A stretch of 64,000 nucleotides of DNA from Mesostigma viride (Eukaryota > Streptophyta > Mesostigmatophyceae > Mesostigmatales > Mesostigmataceae), in contig RPFO01001922.1 in assembly GCA_009746045.1 (NCBI GenBank), positions 69,501 to 133,500 on the forward strand, read 5' to 3'. The translations under genes and the position numbers were made by a program. Of the stretch, positions 53,484 to 63,415 are shown piece after piece; position 1 is the stretch's first letter, and every line of letters begins with the position of its first letter. The notes below the pieces were generated by a model. That model saw only the letters and a list, made by a program, of their open reading frames with translations, was not told where the DNA came from and searched no databases.

Positions 53484-55694
53484 CTAATAGCCCTGCTGCA
53501 CCGCAAAATCAGCCCGCGTACGGCGGAGCATGATGTCAGCCATGGCCCGAGTCAGCGCCACCGACAAGCGCTGACGCCAATATGACGTCCAGGTCCGCGC
53601 CGACCATGGGGCCCGCTGGCCCTCCAGGTCCAGCCGGTCCTCCCGGAGCCGGCAACACTCCTTGAAGAAGGCGGAGGTCAGGGGCCCCATGGCCCCAAAC
53701 TCCTCCAGGACAAAGGGCACCACACGATGGTGCCCGACGTCGCCGTAGGCCAGGAGCTTGGCCCGCTCCGCCCGGTCCGCCGTGTAACCTGCCGTGAGGG
53801 AGGCCCCAGCCACGTGGCTAAGAGCCAAGGGCCGCGCCACCGAAACGTCAATAAGCAGATGCCGGCCACCCCCCTCAAAGTCCAGCACCACGATGTCAGG
53901 CCGGTGGTTGGGGGAATAGAAGGCAGCGCCATCCGCATCCTCGGACCGGATGTTCGCGTGGGGGAAAACCGACCGAATCATGGCGAGCACCACCGTCAGG
54001 AGGACAGTGTGCAAATACAAATACCAATTCTGATTCTGTTGGCCCCCCATGCAGGCAAGGTAGTGAGTCCCCGTGGGATCCAGCGGCTGCCCACAGCTAC
54101 CACAAGGCCGCCCGGCCGGAACAAGAGGCTGCGGGGCAAATAGCTGGTGCCGGAGCGCCACCGAGTAGTGGCTGGGAGCCAAGGCGAATGGGGGGGCCAT
54201 GGGAAGAGCACGAAGGTACGCCGAGCCCACACTCCGCAAGGAAAGCGAGAACAGCCACGCACGTCCCTGGGCGTTGAGGTCCGCGAAAAGAGCAATCCAA
54301 TCAGCCGTGTGCAGAATACCCGCGTAGGTTTTCTGGTGTTTATCGATGACGCGAGCAGGGAATGCGGCGGGAGATTGAACGGAGGCGACCGAGGGAGTGC
54401 CGCGAGGGAGGTGGCGCTGTACCGCCTGAGCGGCACGGACGGGAGAACAGGCCTGCTGGATCTCAGCATAGGCCTCCTGGATGGCGGTGACGAAGGGCAA
54501 AGGGCTGCTGGGGTCCAGGAGGTCAGGCGCTGCCGTTGCCAAAAGGGGCAGGAGCCGGCAGCTTTCCGCCCACGACTGAGCGACGGAGCCCAAAAATGCT
54601 GCTGGGGCCAGCCGGGCGGCACGAGTCAGACCGCAGCCACCCATCCGTGCAGGCAGGGAGGCAATGCGAATAGCATGTGGCGGGAGGTCGGGGCCCGGGA
54701 CCAGCTGCGCCAAGGCCGACTGGATGCGTTCGTCGTGGCCCTCGGCGGCCAGCCGGACCTGAGCCGGAAGAGCGCCCCGGAGCCAGTGAACGACGCGAGG
54801 GTGAGCGCAAAACCACAGAAGCAGACCCTTGGTCTGCGAATCATGAAGGCGCGCAATCAAGGGCAGTACCTCAGTGCGTGCCTCGAGGGCGGCCCGCAGA
54901 GCATCGATGACAAACGCGGGGTCGCCAACCGGAACGCCGAGGACATCCAACCCATGGAGGCGCTCGTCCCGGCCCAAGAGCTGGGGCGGAAAGCCGGAGC
55001 AATCACCTTGGGGCGAGTACACCGCGCACTTGGCCAGGGTCAACTGGAGGTTGATGTCGGCCACCGCGGTCTGCAGTGCCAGCAGAGCCGCGGTGGTGTC
55101 CGGCACAGGGCCCAGAAGGTAGATATCATCCAAGTAGGCCTGAATAGCGACCGCCGGGTGGGCAGCATGGACCGCTTGGAGGCAACCCTGGAGGGGGGCG
55201 GCAAAGTACAGGGGTCCCAGGGGGTCCCCTTGCTGGGTGCCCGACCGCGACAGCAGGCCGCCGCGAGTGCCGTCCTCCATGATGTGAACCAGTTGGCCGG
55301 GCTGGCCGTAGCACACGGCTGTCCAAGCGTACAAGTCCTCGAAGGACTCCATGACGGCCGCAAACATGCTGGCGCGGGACAGACTGTTGAACGCGTTGTG
55401 GCAGTCGACCTTGACGACAGCGTGGGTGGGGTGGGCCTCGAGGTAGGCCTGCACCGAATGGATGAGGATATCCGCCCCGCCTGGAGTCGTCACCCCCAGC
55501 TGGGCCGCCACCGAGGTCTCACCCGCTGCGAGGGGCGGGCAGAAAAAGGCACGGAGCTCGGGCGCCTTTTGGCGGCAGATCACTTTGCCCACGAGCTTGC
55601 GGAGCACCTCACCGCAGGCGATCGGGCGCACCTTGCCCTCGGGGGGGGCAAGACACCCTTGAGCAGAGCGAGGAGGCGAGCGCCCGCTAACCAC
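53484..55694 (-). CDS. Reverse transcriptase plus restriction-like endonuclease (736 codons, 5' part in another frame)
   Basis: RT motifs: KVRPIACGEVLRKL (residues 21-34), motif A VKVDCHNAFNSL (94-105), motif B QQGDPLGPL (154-162), motif C YLDD (187-190), motif D KCAVY. Then comes a thumb/linker, a CCHC finger (CGSC...THYLAC, about 531-548) and a PD-(D/E)xK-type endonuclease (RPDIVVLDF with LLIDVSV, about 598-620). This order is that of LINEs with a C-terminal restriction-like endonuclease (R2/NeSL/CRE-type), which nick a specific target and prime reverse transcription there. The true protein starts upstream: the frame is lost at a run of eight G near 55640. The nominal start codon is therefore not real. 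Confidence 0.88.
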   Translation of the reverse strand: MVSGRSPPRSAQGCLAPPEGKVRPIACGEVLRKLVGKVICRQKAPELRAFFCPPLAAGETSVAAQLGVTTPGGADILIHSVQAYLEAHPTHAVVKVDCHNAFNSLSRASMFAAVMESFEDLYAWTAVCYGQPGQLVHIMEDGTRGGLLSRSGTQQGDPLGPLYFAAPLQGCLQAVHAAHPAVAIQAYLDDIYLLGPVPDTTAALLALQTAVADINLQLTLAKCAVYSPQGDCSGFPPQLLGRDERLHGLDVLGVPVGDPAFVIDALRAALEARTEVLPLIARLHDSQTKGLLLWFCAHPRVVHWLRGALPAQVRLAAEGHDERIQSALAQLVPGPDLPPHAIRIASLPARMGGCGLTRAARLAPAAFLGSVAQSWAESCRLLPLLATAAPDLLDPSSPLPFVTAIQEAYAEIQQACSPVRAAQAVQRHLPRGTPSVASVQSPAAFPARVIDKHQKTYAGILHTADWIALFADLNAQGRAWLFSLSLRSVGSAYLRALPMAPPFALAPSHYSVALRHQLFAPQPLVPAGRPCGSCGQPLDPTGTHYLACMGGQQNQNWYLYLHTVLLTVVLAMIRSVFPHANIRSEDADGAAFYSPNHRPDIVVLDFEGGGRHLLIDVSVARPLALSHVAGASLTAGYTADRAERAKLLAYGDVGHHRVVPFVLEEFGAMGPLTSAFFKECCRLREDRLDLEGQRAPWSARTWTSYWRQRLSVALTRAMADIMLRRTRADFAVQQGY

Positions 55695-57283
55695 TCGCGC
55701 GCAGCGGGAGGAACGCGACCAGCCGCCAGGTCAATGAGGGTGTCAAAGAGAATGTCCTCGCCCCCATGCCCCACCAGGACCTCCAAGTGCTCGTAGCGCC
55801 AGCCCGACGGCCCGGTAGAGGAAGCCCGCGGGACCGCACGCATCACCTCCAGGAAGCAGTCGCGGTCCAGCCGGAGGGGGGCCGGCAGGGGGTCCGGCAC
55901 GGGCAGCTGGAATCCGGGCTCCGCAGGGTGAAGAGCCTCCAAGGCCGCCAGGGTAGCCGCATTGGCGGGGGCCAGCTTGGCCATTTCCAAGCGGGTCATG
56001 GCCCGGCTGAGCTGCCCCTCGCGGACGAGGCGGATGACGTCGGCGGCCACCCGCTCGAAGTTGACCTCCCCCGACAGCCGGGCCGTGCGCGGGGGCGGCA
56101 CGCCAAACAGCCCCTCCCAGTCCCCCTGCAGAAAGCGTCGGCAACGGGCAATAACCGCACCCTGGAGGCCGCGCACACCACGCCCGAGAGGGGTGAGGAG
56201 CAGGCGGGGGGTCACCATGTGCAGTTTAAAGCCCAGCGGGTCGTCCGGAGCGGCGTGCATGCGCCGGAGAGAAACGATTGCACATTGCGCGAAAAGGCTA
56301 CGCGCGCGGTGGGGGAGGTCGGTCAGGGTAGACGTCGGGTTGATGGCGCATGCATCCCAGGGAACCGTGTCAAGCCAACGCCAACTGGCCGAGTAGTCGG
56401 GCGGCGGGGGCTGGGAGCCGGTGGGAGCCGAGGCGGGAGGGGGGGAGGGGGCCGGGACTGCTGGCCGGTTGAGGGGCCGTTGAGCAACACAGGCGCGCGC
56501 GTGCTGAGCGCGCCCGTGAATGGAGTACACCCGCTGGCAGTGAGCTTCCGGGCACCGGTAACAGCTCATGGCCTGCAGATCCGCCGCGCCGAGATCGGGG
56601 TGCACAGCGCGAAGGTGCTGGCAGAGGAGGTTACGGTTGTGGAACACACCAGCACACGGGGACCCCGTGGGAAGCAGCACGGCACACCGGTGAAGGCCGT
56701 CGGCGGGCGCTGAGTGGCGGGGAGCGGCGCCAGCAAAGGCAGGACGTGGGGCCTGCGGCGTCTCCCCAGCCGGGCCGGCAGGCGCGCGCACCACGACCCG
56801 ACCAGCGCCCGGCATGCCCGCCGGGGCCACGGAGGAGGCAGTGCCCACCGGGGAGACCCCCAGCGGAGGGGGATCGAGAACGCCGGCGCCCCTCCCAGGG
56901 GGACTCGCCAGCGCGCCCGCGACCACCCCAGGCCCCGGCAACGAGGCCGGGGGCGGCGGCCGAGGGGTCGGGGAGGCAGCTGGCCCCGGGGCCCGGTGGG
57001 GACCCGGCAGGGGACCCAGCGAGACCGGGGGCGGGCCGAGAGGAAGCGCAGTCCCAGGGGGCGGCACAACAGCCCGGCACAACGGGCAGCGCGGCACGGA
57101 GTGGAGCAAGCTGCGCGCGATGCACGCTTGATGGAATGTGTGGCCGCACGCGGGCAGGCGACACAAGCCATCCCCCGGCCGGAAGGGCTCAAGGCAGATG
57201 GCACAGGAGCCCGACTCGGGGTCGTCCCCCTCCAGAAGGGACCGGACATGAGGGGGGGCGGGTCCCAGCCGGCCTCCCAGCAA
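55580..57283 (-). CDS. RING-H2 and C2H2 finger segment joined to RT N-terminus (family A LINE)
   Basis: An open frame of 567 codons. Residues about 25-75 are a RING-H2 finger (CAIC, then ACGHTFHQAC, then CPLC), with eight ligands in the C3H2C3 order. About 195-275 hold two C2H2-like fingers (CAGVFHNRNLLCQHLRAVH; CYRC...H...H). The rest leads into the RT (SSTGPSGWRYEHLEVL, the block before motif 1), then goes out of frame near 55640. RING-H2 domains usually act as E3 ubiquitin ligases. In a LINE it could mark host factors or be merely structural. The fingers probably help target binding. Confidence 0.82.
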   Translation of the reverse strand: MLGGRLGPAPPHVRSLLEGDDPESGSCAICLEPFRPGDGLCRLPACGHTFHQACIARSLLHSVPRCPLCRAVVPPPGTALPLGPPPVSLGPLPGPHRAPGPAASPTPRPPPPASLPGPGVVAGALASPPGRGAGVLDPPPLGVSPVGTASSVAPAGMPGAGRVVVRAPAGPAGETPQAPRPAFAGAAPRHSAPADGLHRCAVLLPTGSPCAGVFHNRNLLCQHLRAVHPDLGAADLQAMSCYRCPEAHCQRVYSIHGRAQHARACVAQRPLNRPAVPAPSPPPASAPTGSQPPPPDYSASWRWLDTVPWDACAINPTSTLTDLPHRARSLFAQCAIVSLRRMHAAPDDPLGFKLHMVTPRLLLTPLGRGVRGLQGAVIARCRRFLQGDWEGLFGVPPPRTARLSGEVNFERVAADVIRLVREGQLSRAMTRLEMAKLAPANAATLAALEALHPAEPGFQLPVPDPLPAPLRLDRDCFLEVMRAVPRASSTGPSGWRYEHLEVLVGHGGEDILFDTLIDLAAGRVPPAAREWLAGARLLALLKGVLPPPRARCARSPAVRCSASSWAK

Positions 57284-57792
57284 CCCGGGAGAGCAGCAAT
57301 CTGGGCGCGCGAGAGGATGCCGACCGGTTGGTCAGCCGCGGGGTGCCATTCGTGCGGGATGCCTGCCAACTCCAGGATGTCGTGGAGGAAGGCAGAAACA
57401 GGCGTCCCCGCGGTTAGGGGCTGGGCGCGCCCGGCCGAGTCCACCAAGATGGCCTGGCCGCCCTGAACCGCGATGGGGGCCCCGAACTCCACACGCAGCA
57501 TGGCGGCCTGCGCCAGGCTGAGGGAGGTGATGAGAAAGCCCCCACTGGCAACCGGGCCGGGAGGCGGGGCCTGGGCGTCCAAGAAGAGGCGAAGCTGCCG
57601 CGGGGACATGAGGCCCAGGTCGGCGCCGCCCGCGAGGTAGGCCGCCCGCACCGAGACCTGTGCGTCTCGAGCCACCGCCGTGACGAACTCGACCACCTCC
57701 TGACCCACCCGCTCGTCCAGGGAAAGCAGCTCTTCCTGCCGGGCGGCCGGGAGATGCCACGGCAGCCGGCAGCCGGCGTGATATCCTTCCAA
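57236..57792 (-). CDS. N-terminal domain of family A LINE protein (partial, frameshifted)
   Basis: EGYHAGCRLPWHLPAARQEE, LGLMSPRQLRLFLDAQAPPP, MLRVEFGAPIAVQGGQAILV and a segment ending VGILSRAQIAALPGCWEAGW. I do not recognise this domain. The same sequence, in frame, occupies 63440-64000. The RING frame takes over at about 57240-57280 after an indel. Confidence 0.7.
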
Positions 57793-57799
57793 GACTGCA

Positions 57800-59238
57800 T
57801 ATATATTTTCATTGAGAATGATAGATTACGGAGGTGAGATAGGCATGCAACATAAGGAAAAACCCGAGAACTGGGAGAATAACCCTGAAGAAATTAATAG
57901 TAATCTGACACAGACATCCAAGGATCACGCCAGCGGCACAAGGTACAACTAACTATACATCACAAAACTACACGCAGCAACAGCGCTGCCGGCCCACCAT
58001 GCAGGCCTGGAAGGAATCTAGACCGCATGGGTCGCGACAAAGTCGGCCCGGGTGCGGCGGAATAACACATCAGCCACGGTGCGAGTGAGGGCGAGTGACA
58101 GACGCTGCCGCCAATACGAGGACCACGTGCGGGCCGACCACGGGGCGGTCTGACCCTCGAGGTCGAGGCGGTCTTCACGGCGCTGGCAGCACTCGTGGAA
58201 AAACTCCGCTGTCTTGGGGCCCATGGCCCCGAACTCCTCAAGGACAAAGGGGATGACCCGGTGGGGCCCCACATTGCCGTAGGAGGCAAACTTGTCGCGC
58301 TCAGCCACAGCGGCAGCAGCGCCGGCATCCACAGCCGCCCGGAGGATGTGGCGACCGGAAAGCGGCCGAGCCACGGAGACATCGATGAGCAGGTGGCAAC
58401 CCTGCCCGTCGTAGTCAAGCACGGTAATGTCGGGGCGGTGGTTGGGTGAGTAGAGGGCGGCCCCATCCGCGTCCTCGCACTTAATGGTGGAGTGGGGAAA
58501 GACCGACCGAACCATGGCACACACCACCCGGAGGAGAGCGGTATGGAGATAGAGGAACCAGTTCTGGTTCTGCTGGCCACCCATGCACGCGATGTAGTGC
58601 GTCCCAGTAGTATCCAGAGCAAGCCCGCAGCTGCCGCAGGACGCACCCGCCGTGATGAGAGGTTGCGGGGCAAAGAGCTGGTGGCGGAGAGCGATGGCGT
58701 AAAGGGCCGGAACCAGTGTGAACAAAGGGCTCATGGGGAGGGCGCGCAGGAATGCGGACCCCACGCTCCCCTCAAGGGAAACGGAGTGAAGCCAAGCCTT
58801 CCCCTGATCGTTCAAGCTCGCATGCAGACCCATCCAGTCGGCACAGTGTAGTATACCCGCGTAGGTCTTTTGTTGTTTTTCATGAACGCAGGCAGGGAAG
58901 ACACTAGGACTGACGACAGTGGACACGCCGGGCGTGCCCCGGGGCAGGCGACGGTGGACGGCCTGAGCGGGGCGGACGAGGTCGCAAGCCTGCTGGATCC
59001 CGAGGTAAGAATCCTGCACAGCCTGCACAAAGGGAAAGGGGGATGGGGTGACCAAGTCGGGAATGGCGCTGACGGCGCTGGGGACCAACCGGCGGATCTC
59101 CGCCCAGGCCTGAGCAACAGAGCCAAGGAAGGCGGCGGGGGCGAGGCGGGCGGCGCGGGTGAGCCCACACCCGCCCATGCGGCAGGGGAGGGTGGCCAAG
59201 CGCATGGAGTGAGCTGGCAGGCTAGGGCCGGGGAGGAG
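57800..59238 (-). mobile_element. RLE-LINE family B, 5'-truncated copy
   Basis: A second family, similar in protein to family A but clearly diverged. It carries the region after the RT, the CCHC finger, the endonuclease and a 3' UTR ending in TCTCAATGAA next to ATATATAT. The 5' truncation lies at about 59237, next to CATATATATACTG. Confidence 0.85.
58018..59237 (-). CDS. C-terminal CCHC finger and restriction-like endonuclease, family B (partial)
   Basis: About 405 codons remain: RMGGCGLTRAARLAPAAFLG, KTYAGILHCADW, the finger CGSCGLALDTTGTHYIACMG, then SPNHRPDITVLDYDG with HLLIDVSVARP, and a C-terminal helix-rich tail (RTRADFVATHAV). The frame is open throughout. The upstream extension to 59304 runs into the neighbouring element and is not part of the protein. 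Roughly 60 percent or more of residues look shared with family A by eye. Confidence 0.8.
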
Positions 59239-59244
59239 CATATA

Positions 59245-59686
59245 TATACTGACTACCGGGCGGAGCGGGCCAAGCTCCTGGCCTACGGCGACGTCGGGCA
59301 CCATCGTGTGGTGCCCTTTGTCCTGGAGGAGTTTGGGGCCATGGGGCCCCTGACCTCCGCCTTCTTCAAGGAGTGTTGCCGGCTCCGGGAGGATCGGCTG
59401 GACCTGGAGGGCCAGCGGGCCCCATGGTCGGCGCGGACCTGGACGTCATATTGGCGTCAGCGCTTGTCGGTGGCGCTGACTCGGGCCATGGCTGACATCA
59501 TGCTCCGCCGTACGCGGGCTGATTTTGCGGTGCAGCAGGGCTATTAGGTTCCTCCCGTTAGGCGTTTCCATTGGTCTTATCGTAGTATAGAGCTTTGACA
59601 TGGCTCTGTATATAGGTTTATAGCTGGGCGTTTGCTTTGGTTTGAGTGATTTCACTCTGCTGTAAGTAATTATATTTTTAATATAT
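59245..59686 (+). mobile_element. RLE-LINE family A, 3' fragment with target duplication
   Basis: Encodes the last ~100 residues (RAERAKLLAYGDVGHHRVVP to VQQGY, stop at about 59547) and the 3' UTR. ATATATACTGAC lies immediately before the fragment (about 59233-59244) and again after its tail (about 59686-59697), which is a target-site duplication. Confidence 0.85.
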
Positions 59687-59717
59687 ATATACTGACCCAA
59701 CCACTGCATATATATAC

Positions 59718-60357
59718 TCACCCAACCACCGCCCCGACATTACCGTGCTTGACTACGACGGGCAGGGTTGCCACCTGCTCATCGATGTCTCCGTGGCTCG
59801 GCCGCTTTCCGGTCGCCACATCCTCCGGGCGGCTGTGGATGCCGGCGCTGCTGCCGCTGTGGCTGAGCGCGACAAGTTTGCCTCCTACGGCAATGTGGGG
59901 CCCCACCGGGTCATCCCCTTTGTCCTTGAGGAGTTCGGGGCCATGGGCCCCAAGACAGCGGAGTTTTTCCACGAGTGCTGCCAGCGCCGTGAAGACCGCC
60001 TCGACCTCGAGGGTCAGACCGCCCCGTGGTCGGCCCGCACGTGGTCCTCGTATTGGCGGCAGCGTCTGTCACTCGCCCTCACTCGCACCGTGGCTGATGT
60101 GTTATTCCGCCGCACCCGGGCCGACTTTGTCGCGACCCACGCGGTCTAGATTCCTTCCAGGCCTGCATGGTGGGCCGGCAGCGCTGTTGCTGCGTGTAGT
60201 TTTGTGATGTATAGTTAGTTGTACCTTGTGCCGCTGGCGTGATCCTTGGATGTCTGTGTCAGATTACTATTAATTTCTTCAGGGTTATTCTCCCAGTCAT
60301 CGGTTTTTTCCTTATGTTGCATGCCTATCTCACCTTCGTAATCTATCATTCTCAATG
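59718..60357 (+). mobile_element. RLE-LINE family B, 3' fragment with target duplication
   Basis: Starts within the endonuclease (NHRPDITVLDYDG), ends with stop at about 60149, then a 3' UTR to TCTCAATGAA. It is flanked by ATATATATACT on both sides (about 59706-59717 and 60358-60369). Matches 57800-58450 in reverse. Confidence 0.85.
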
Positions 60358-60370
60358 AATATATATACTG

Positions 60371-62477
60371 CACAACATGCGTGGACGATAGGAATTATAG
60401 CACCGGCGGGCTTCCAAGTGCCGGACGGCAGGCGGTACCACCATTCCGTGGCAGCTTGGCCCAGTTTGCTACCGGCTGGCACACGTTTTCAGTGAATTTT
60501 GGGCTCCAGATTTAAATGCAACGTGCGGTTTGAGGCAGGGGAAAACATGCGTGGACGATAGGAATTATAGCACCGGCGGGCTTCAAAGTGCCGGACGGCA
60601 GGCGGTACCACCATTCCGTGGCAGCTTGGCCCAGTTTGCTACCGGCTGGCACACGTTTTCAGTGAATTTTGGGCTCCAGATTTAAATGCAACGTGCGGTT
60701 TGAGGCAGGGGAAAACATGCGTGGACGATAGGAATTATAGCACCGGCGGGCTTCAAAGTGCCGGACGGCAGGCGGTACCACCATTCCGTGGCAGCTTGGC
60801 CCAGTTTGCTACCGGCTGGCACACGTTTTCAGTGAATTTTGGGCTCCAGATTTAAATGCAACGTGCGGTTTGAGGCAGGGGAAAACATGCGTGGACGATA
60901 GGAATTATAGCACCGGCGGGCTTCAAAGTGCCGGACGGCAGGCGGTACCACCATTCCGTGGCAGCTTGGCCCAGTTTGCTACCGGCTGGCACACGTTTTC
61001 AGTGAATTTTGGGCTCCAGATTTAAATGCAACGTGCGGTTTGAGGCAGGGGAAAACATGCGTGGACGATAGGAATTATAGCACCGGCGGGCTTCAAAGTG
61101 CCGGACGGCAGGCGGTACCACCATTCCGTGGCAGCTTGGCCCAGTTTGCTACCGGCTGGCACACGTTTTCAGTGAATTTTGGGCTCCAGATTTAAATGCA
61201 ACGTGCGGTTTGAGGCAGGGGAAAACATGCGTGGACGATAGGAATTATAGCACCGGCGGGCTTCAAAGTGCCGGACGGCAGGCGGTACCACCATTCCGTG
61301 GCAGCTTGGCCCAGTTTGCTACCGGCTGGCACACGTTTTCAGTGAATTTTGGGCTCCAGATTTAAATGCAACGTGCGGTTTGAGGCAGGGGAAAACATGC
61401 GTGGACGATAGGAATTATAGCACCGGCGGGCTTCAAAGTGCCGGACGGCAGGCGGTACCACCATTCCGTGGCAGCTTGGCCCAGTTTGCTACCGGCTGGC
61501 ACACGTTTTCAGTGAATTTTGGGCTCCAGATTTAAATGCAACGTGCGGTTTGAGGCAGGGGAAAACATGCGTGGACGATAGGAATTATAGCACCGGCGGG
61601 CTTCAAAGTGCCGGACGGCAGGCGGTACCACCATTCCGTGGCAGCTTGGCCCAGTTTGCTACCGGCTGGCACACGTTTTCAGTGAATTTTGGGCTCCAGA
61701 TTTAAATGCAACGTGCGGTTTGAGGCAGGGGAAAACATGCGTGGACGATAGGAATTATAGCACCGGCGGGCTTCAAAGTGCCGGACGGCAGGCGGTACCA
61801 CCATTCCGTGGCAGCTTGGCCCAGTTTGCTACCGGCTGGCACACGTTTTCAGTGAATTTTGGGCTCCAGATTTAAATGCAACGTGCGGTTTGAGGCAGGG
61901 GAAAACATGCGTGGACGATAGGAATTATAGCACCGGCGGGCTTCAAAGTGCCGGACGGCAGGCGGTACCACCATTCCGTGGCAGCTTGGCCCAGTTTGCT
62001 ACCGGCTGGCACACGTTTTCAGTGAATTTTGGGCTCCAGATTTAAATGCAACGTGCGGTTTGAGGCAGGGGAAAACATGCGTGGACGATAGGAATTATAG
62101 CACCGGCGGGCTTCAAAGTGCCGGACGGCAGGCGGTACCACCATTCCGTGGCAGCTTGGCCCAGTTTGCTACCGGCTGGCACACGTTTTCAGTGAATTTT
62201 GGGCTCCAGATTTAAATGCAACGTGCGGTTTGAGGCAGGGGAAAACATGCGTGGACGATAGGAATTATAGCACCGGCGGGCTTCAAAGTGCCGGACGGCA
62301 GGCGGTACCACCATTCCGTGGCAGCTTGGCCCAGTTTGCTACCGGCTGGCACACGTTTTCAGTGAATTTTGGGCTCCAGATTTAAATGCAACGTGCGGTT
62401 TGAGGCAGGGGAAAACATGCGTGGACGATAGGAATTATAGCACCGGCGGGCTTCAAAGTGCCGGACGGCAGGCGGTA
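60371..62477 (+). repeat. 170-bp tandem monomers, 12 full plus a 67-bp partial
   Basis: Monomers start at 60371, 60541, 60711 and every 170 bp to 62411. The last stops after GGCGGTACC at 62477 and passes into the LINE leader. The only difference I noticed between monomers is one base in the first copy (CTTCCAAG versus CTTCAAAG) plus its first few bases. No long ORF. By position this is a 5' UTR monomer array, comparable in layout to mouse L1 promoter monomers. Confidence 0.9.
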
Positions 62478-62587
62478 CCGCGACCGCAGCGCGTTGGGGG
62501 GCTGCCGCCCCCCAAACCCCCCGCGTGGGGGGCTCCGCCCCCCACACCCCCCGCCCCCCCCCTCGGTGGCTGCCACGCCTGCCCTGA

Positions 62588-63352
62588 TTGTTCATGGACG
62601 ACCCACGACCCCCTTCGCCCAACGGCTCCCCCGCTCCCCGGTTGGCGCCTCGGCGGTCCTCTCGGCTTGCGGCCCTTCTTGCGGAGGTGGGCGACCCGGC
62701 TGCGGGGGGCTCGGGCGCCCCGGTCTCCCCCTCCTTGGTCTGCGAGGTCTGCCGGAGCGGGCACCGCGGGCACCACATGTTAGTTTGTGATGCTTGCAAT
62801 TCCGGGTGGCACTTGCAGTGTCTTACTCCCCGGCTCTACCGGGTCCCGCCGGGCTCCTGGACGTGCCCGCGCTGTCCCCCCCGGCGGGCCCCCGGGCTGC
62901 CCTCCCCGCTGGGTGCTCCGGCCCCCTGCCCCGTGTGCCCCCCTGCCGAGGCCCTCGGGGCGGGCCGTGGCCTGCCCGATGGGGCCGCCGTTGCTCGGGC
63001 CCTGGCGCCCTCGGCCCCGGGGCCCCACCCGTCGCCTGGCCCCGCCGACGGGGGCGCGGCGCTGTCGCCTGGGCTGGCCCGGCCGACCCCCGGCGGGCCT
63101 GGCGACCCCGGCGCCCGCCCCCGGCCCCTCGCTCCCCGACGCTCTGGCCTCCCTTCCCCCGGCCGCGGTTGGCCACCCAGCCGCCACCCCCGTCCTTGCC
63201 GCGTGGGACGGCGGCCCCCGGGCCCACGCGTTCACCTCGTGGCCGCCCTCGCACATTGTCGGCGTGGTGGGCCGCGCCACCTTTTCTTGGGCGTACTGCC
63301 CTTTGTTGCTGGACGCGGTCGGGCTCCAGGCCGCCTTCCCCTCGCTCCCTAG
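62588..63352 (+). CDS. PHD-finger N-terminus of the family A LINE protein
   Basis: From an ATG at about 62588 or 62594: basic Pro/Arg-rich start (RLAPRRSSRLAALL), then a PHD finger at residues about 50-100 with CEVC, CDAC, HLQC and CPRC in the Cys4-His-Cys3 order, followed by Pro/Ala-rich sequence. After about 63080 the likely coding frame moves to another frame (ALASLPPAAVGHPAATPVLA, then WPPSHIVGVVGRATFSWAYC, to about 63415) and then back at a C-rich run into the domain at 63420-64000. PHD fingers read histone H3 tails, so this one may steer integration or RNP binding to chromatin. I infer this and do not see it. Confidence 0.7.
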   Translation: MFMDDPRPPSPNGSPAPRLAPRRSSRLAALLAEVGDPAAGGSGAPVSPSLVCEVCRSGHRGHHMLVCDACNSGWHLQCLTPRLYRVPPGSWTCPRCPPRRAPGLPSPLGAPAPCPVCPPAEALGAGRGLPDGAAVARALAPSAPGPHPSPGPADGGAALSPGLARPTPGGPGDPGARPRPLAPRRSGLPSPGRGWPPSRHPRPCRVGRRPPGPRVHLVAALAHCRRGGPRHLFLGVLPFVAGRGRAPGRLPLAP

Positions 63353-63415
63353 GCCCCCGGCCTTCCTGGCCCTAGTTGCGCAGGTGCGGGCGACATTTCT
63401 TTCCGCCGCCCCCCG

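Larger units (their letters stand above)
53348..57795 (-). mobile_element. RLE-LINE family A, 4.4-kb 5'-truncated copy
   Basis: Minus strand from 57795: N-terminal domain, RING-H2, C2H2 fingers, reverse transcriptase, CCHC finger, restriction-like endonuclease, 3' UTR. The sequence at 57230-57790 is essentially identical to 63440-64000 on the plus strand, so both belong to one young family. Two frameshifts, both at G/C homopolymers, break the ORF. The 5' truncation point adjoins TGCATATATAT. Confidence 0.9.

Noticed and set aside
54147-55796. 549-codon plus-strand ORF
   Set aside because: Antisense shadow of the RT/endonuclease frame; no recognisable motif, while the minus strand has all RT motifs.
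59238-59304. N-terminal extension of the family B endonuclease ORF
   Set aside because: It translates the antisense of the neighbouring family A fragment across an insertion junction.
60371-62477. CRISPR-like or satellite array
   Set aside because: Repeats are contiguous 170-mers without spacers in a eukaryotic context; position ties them to the LINE 5' end.
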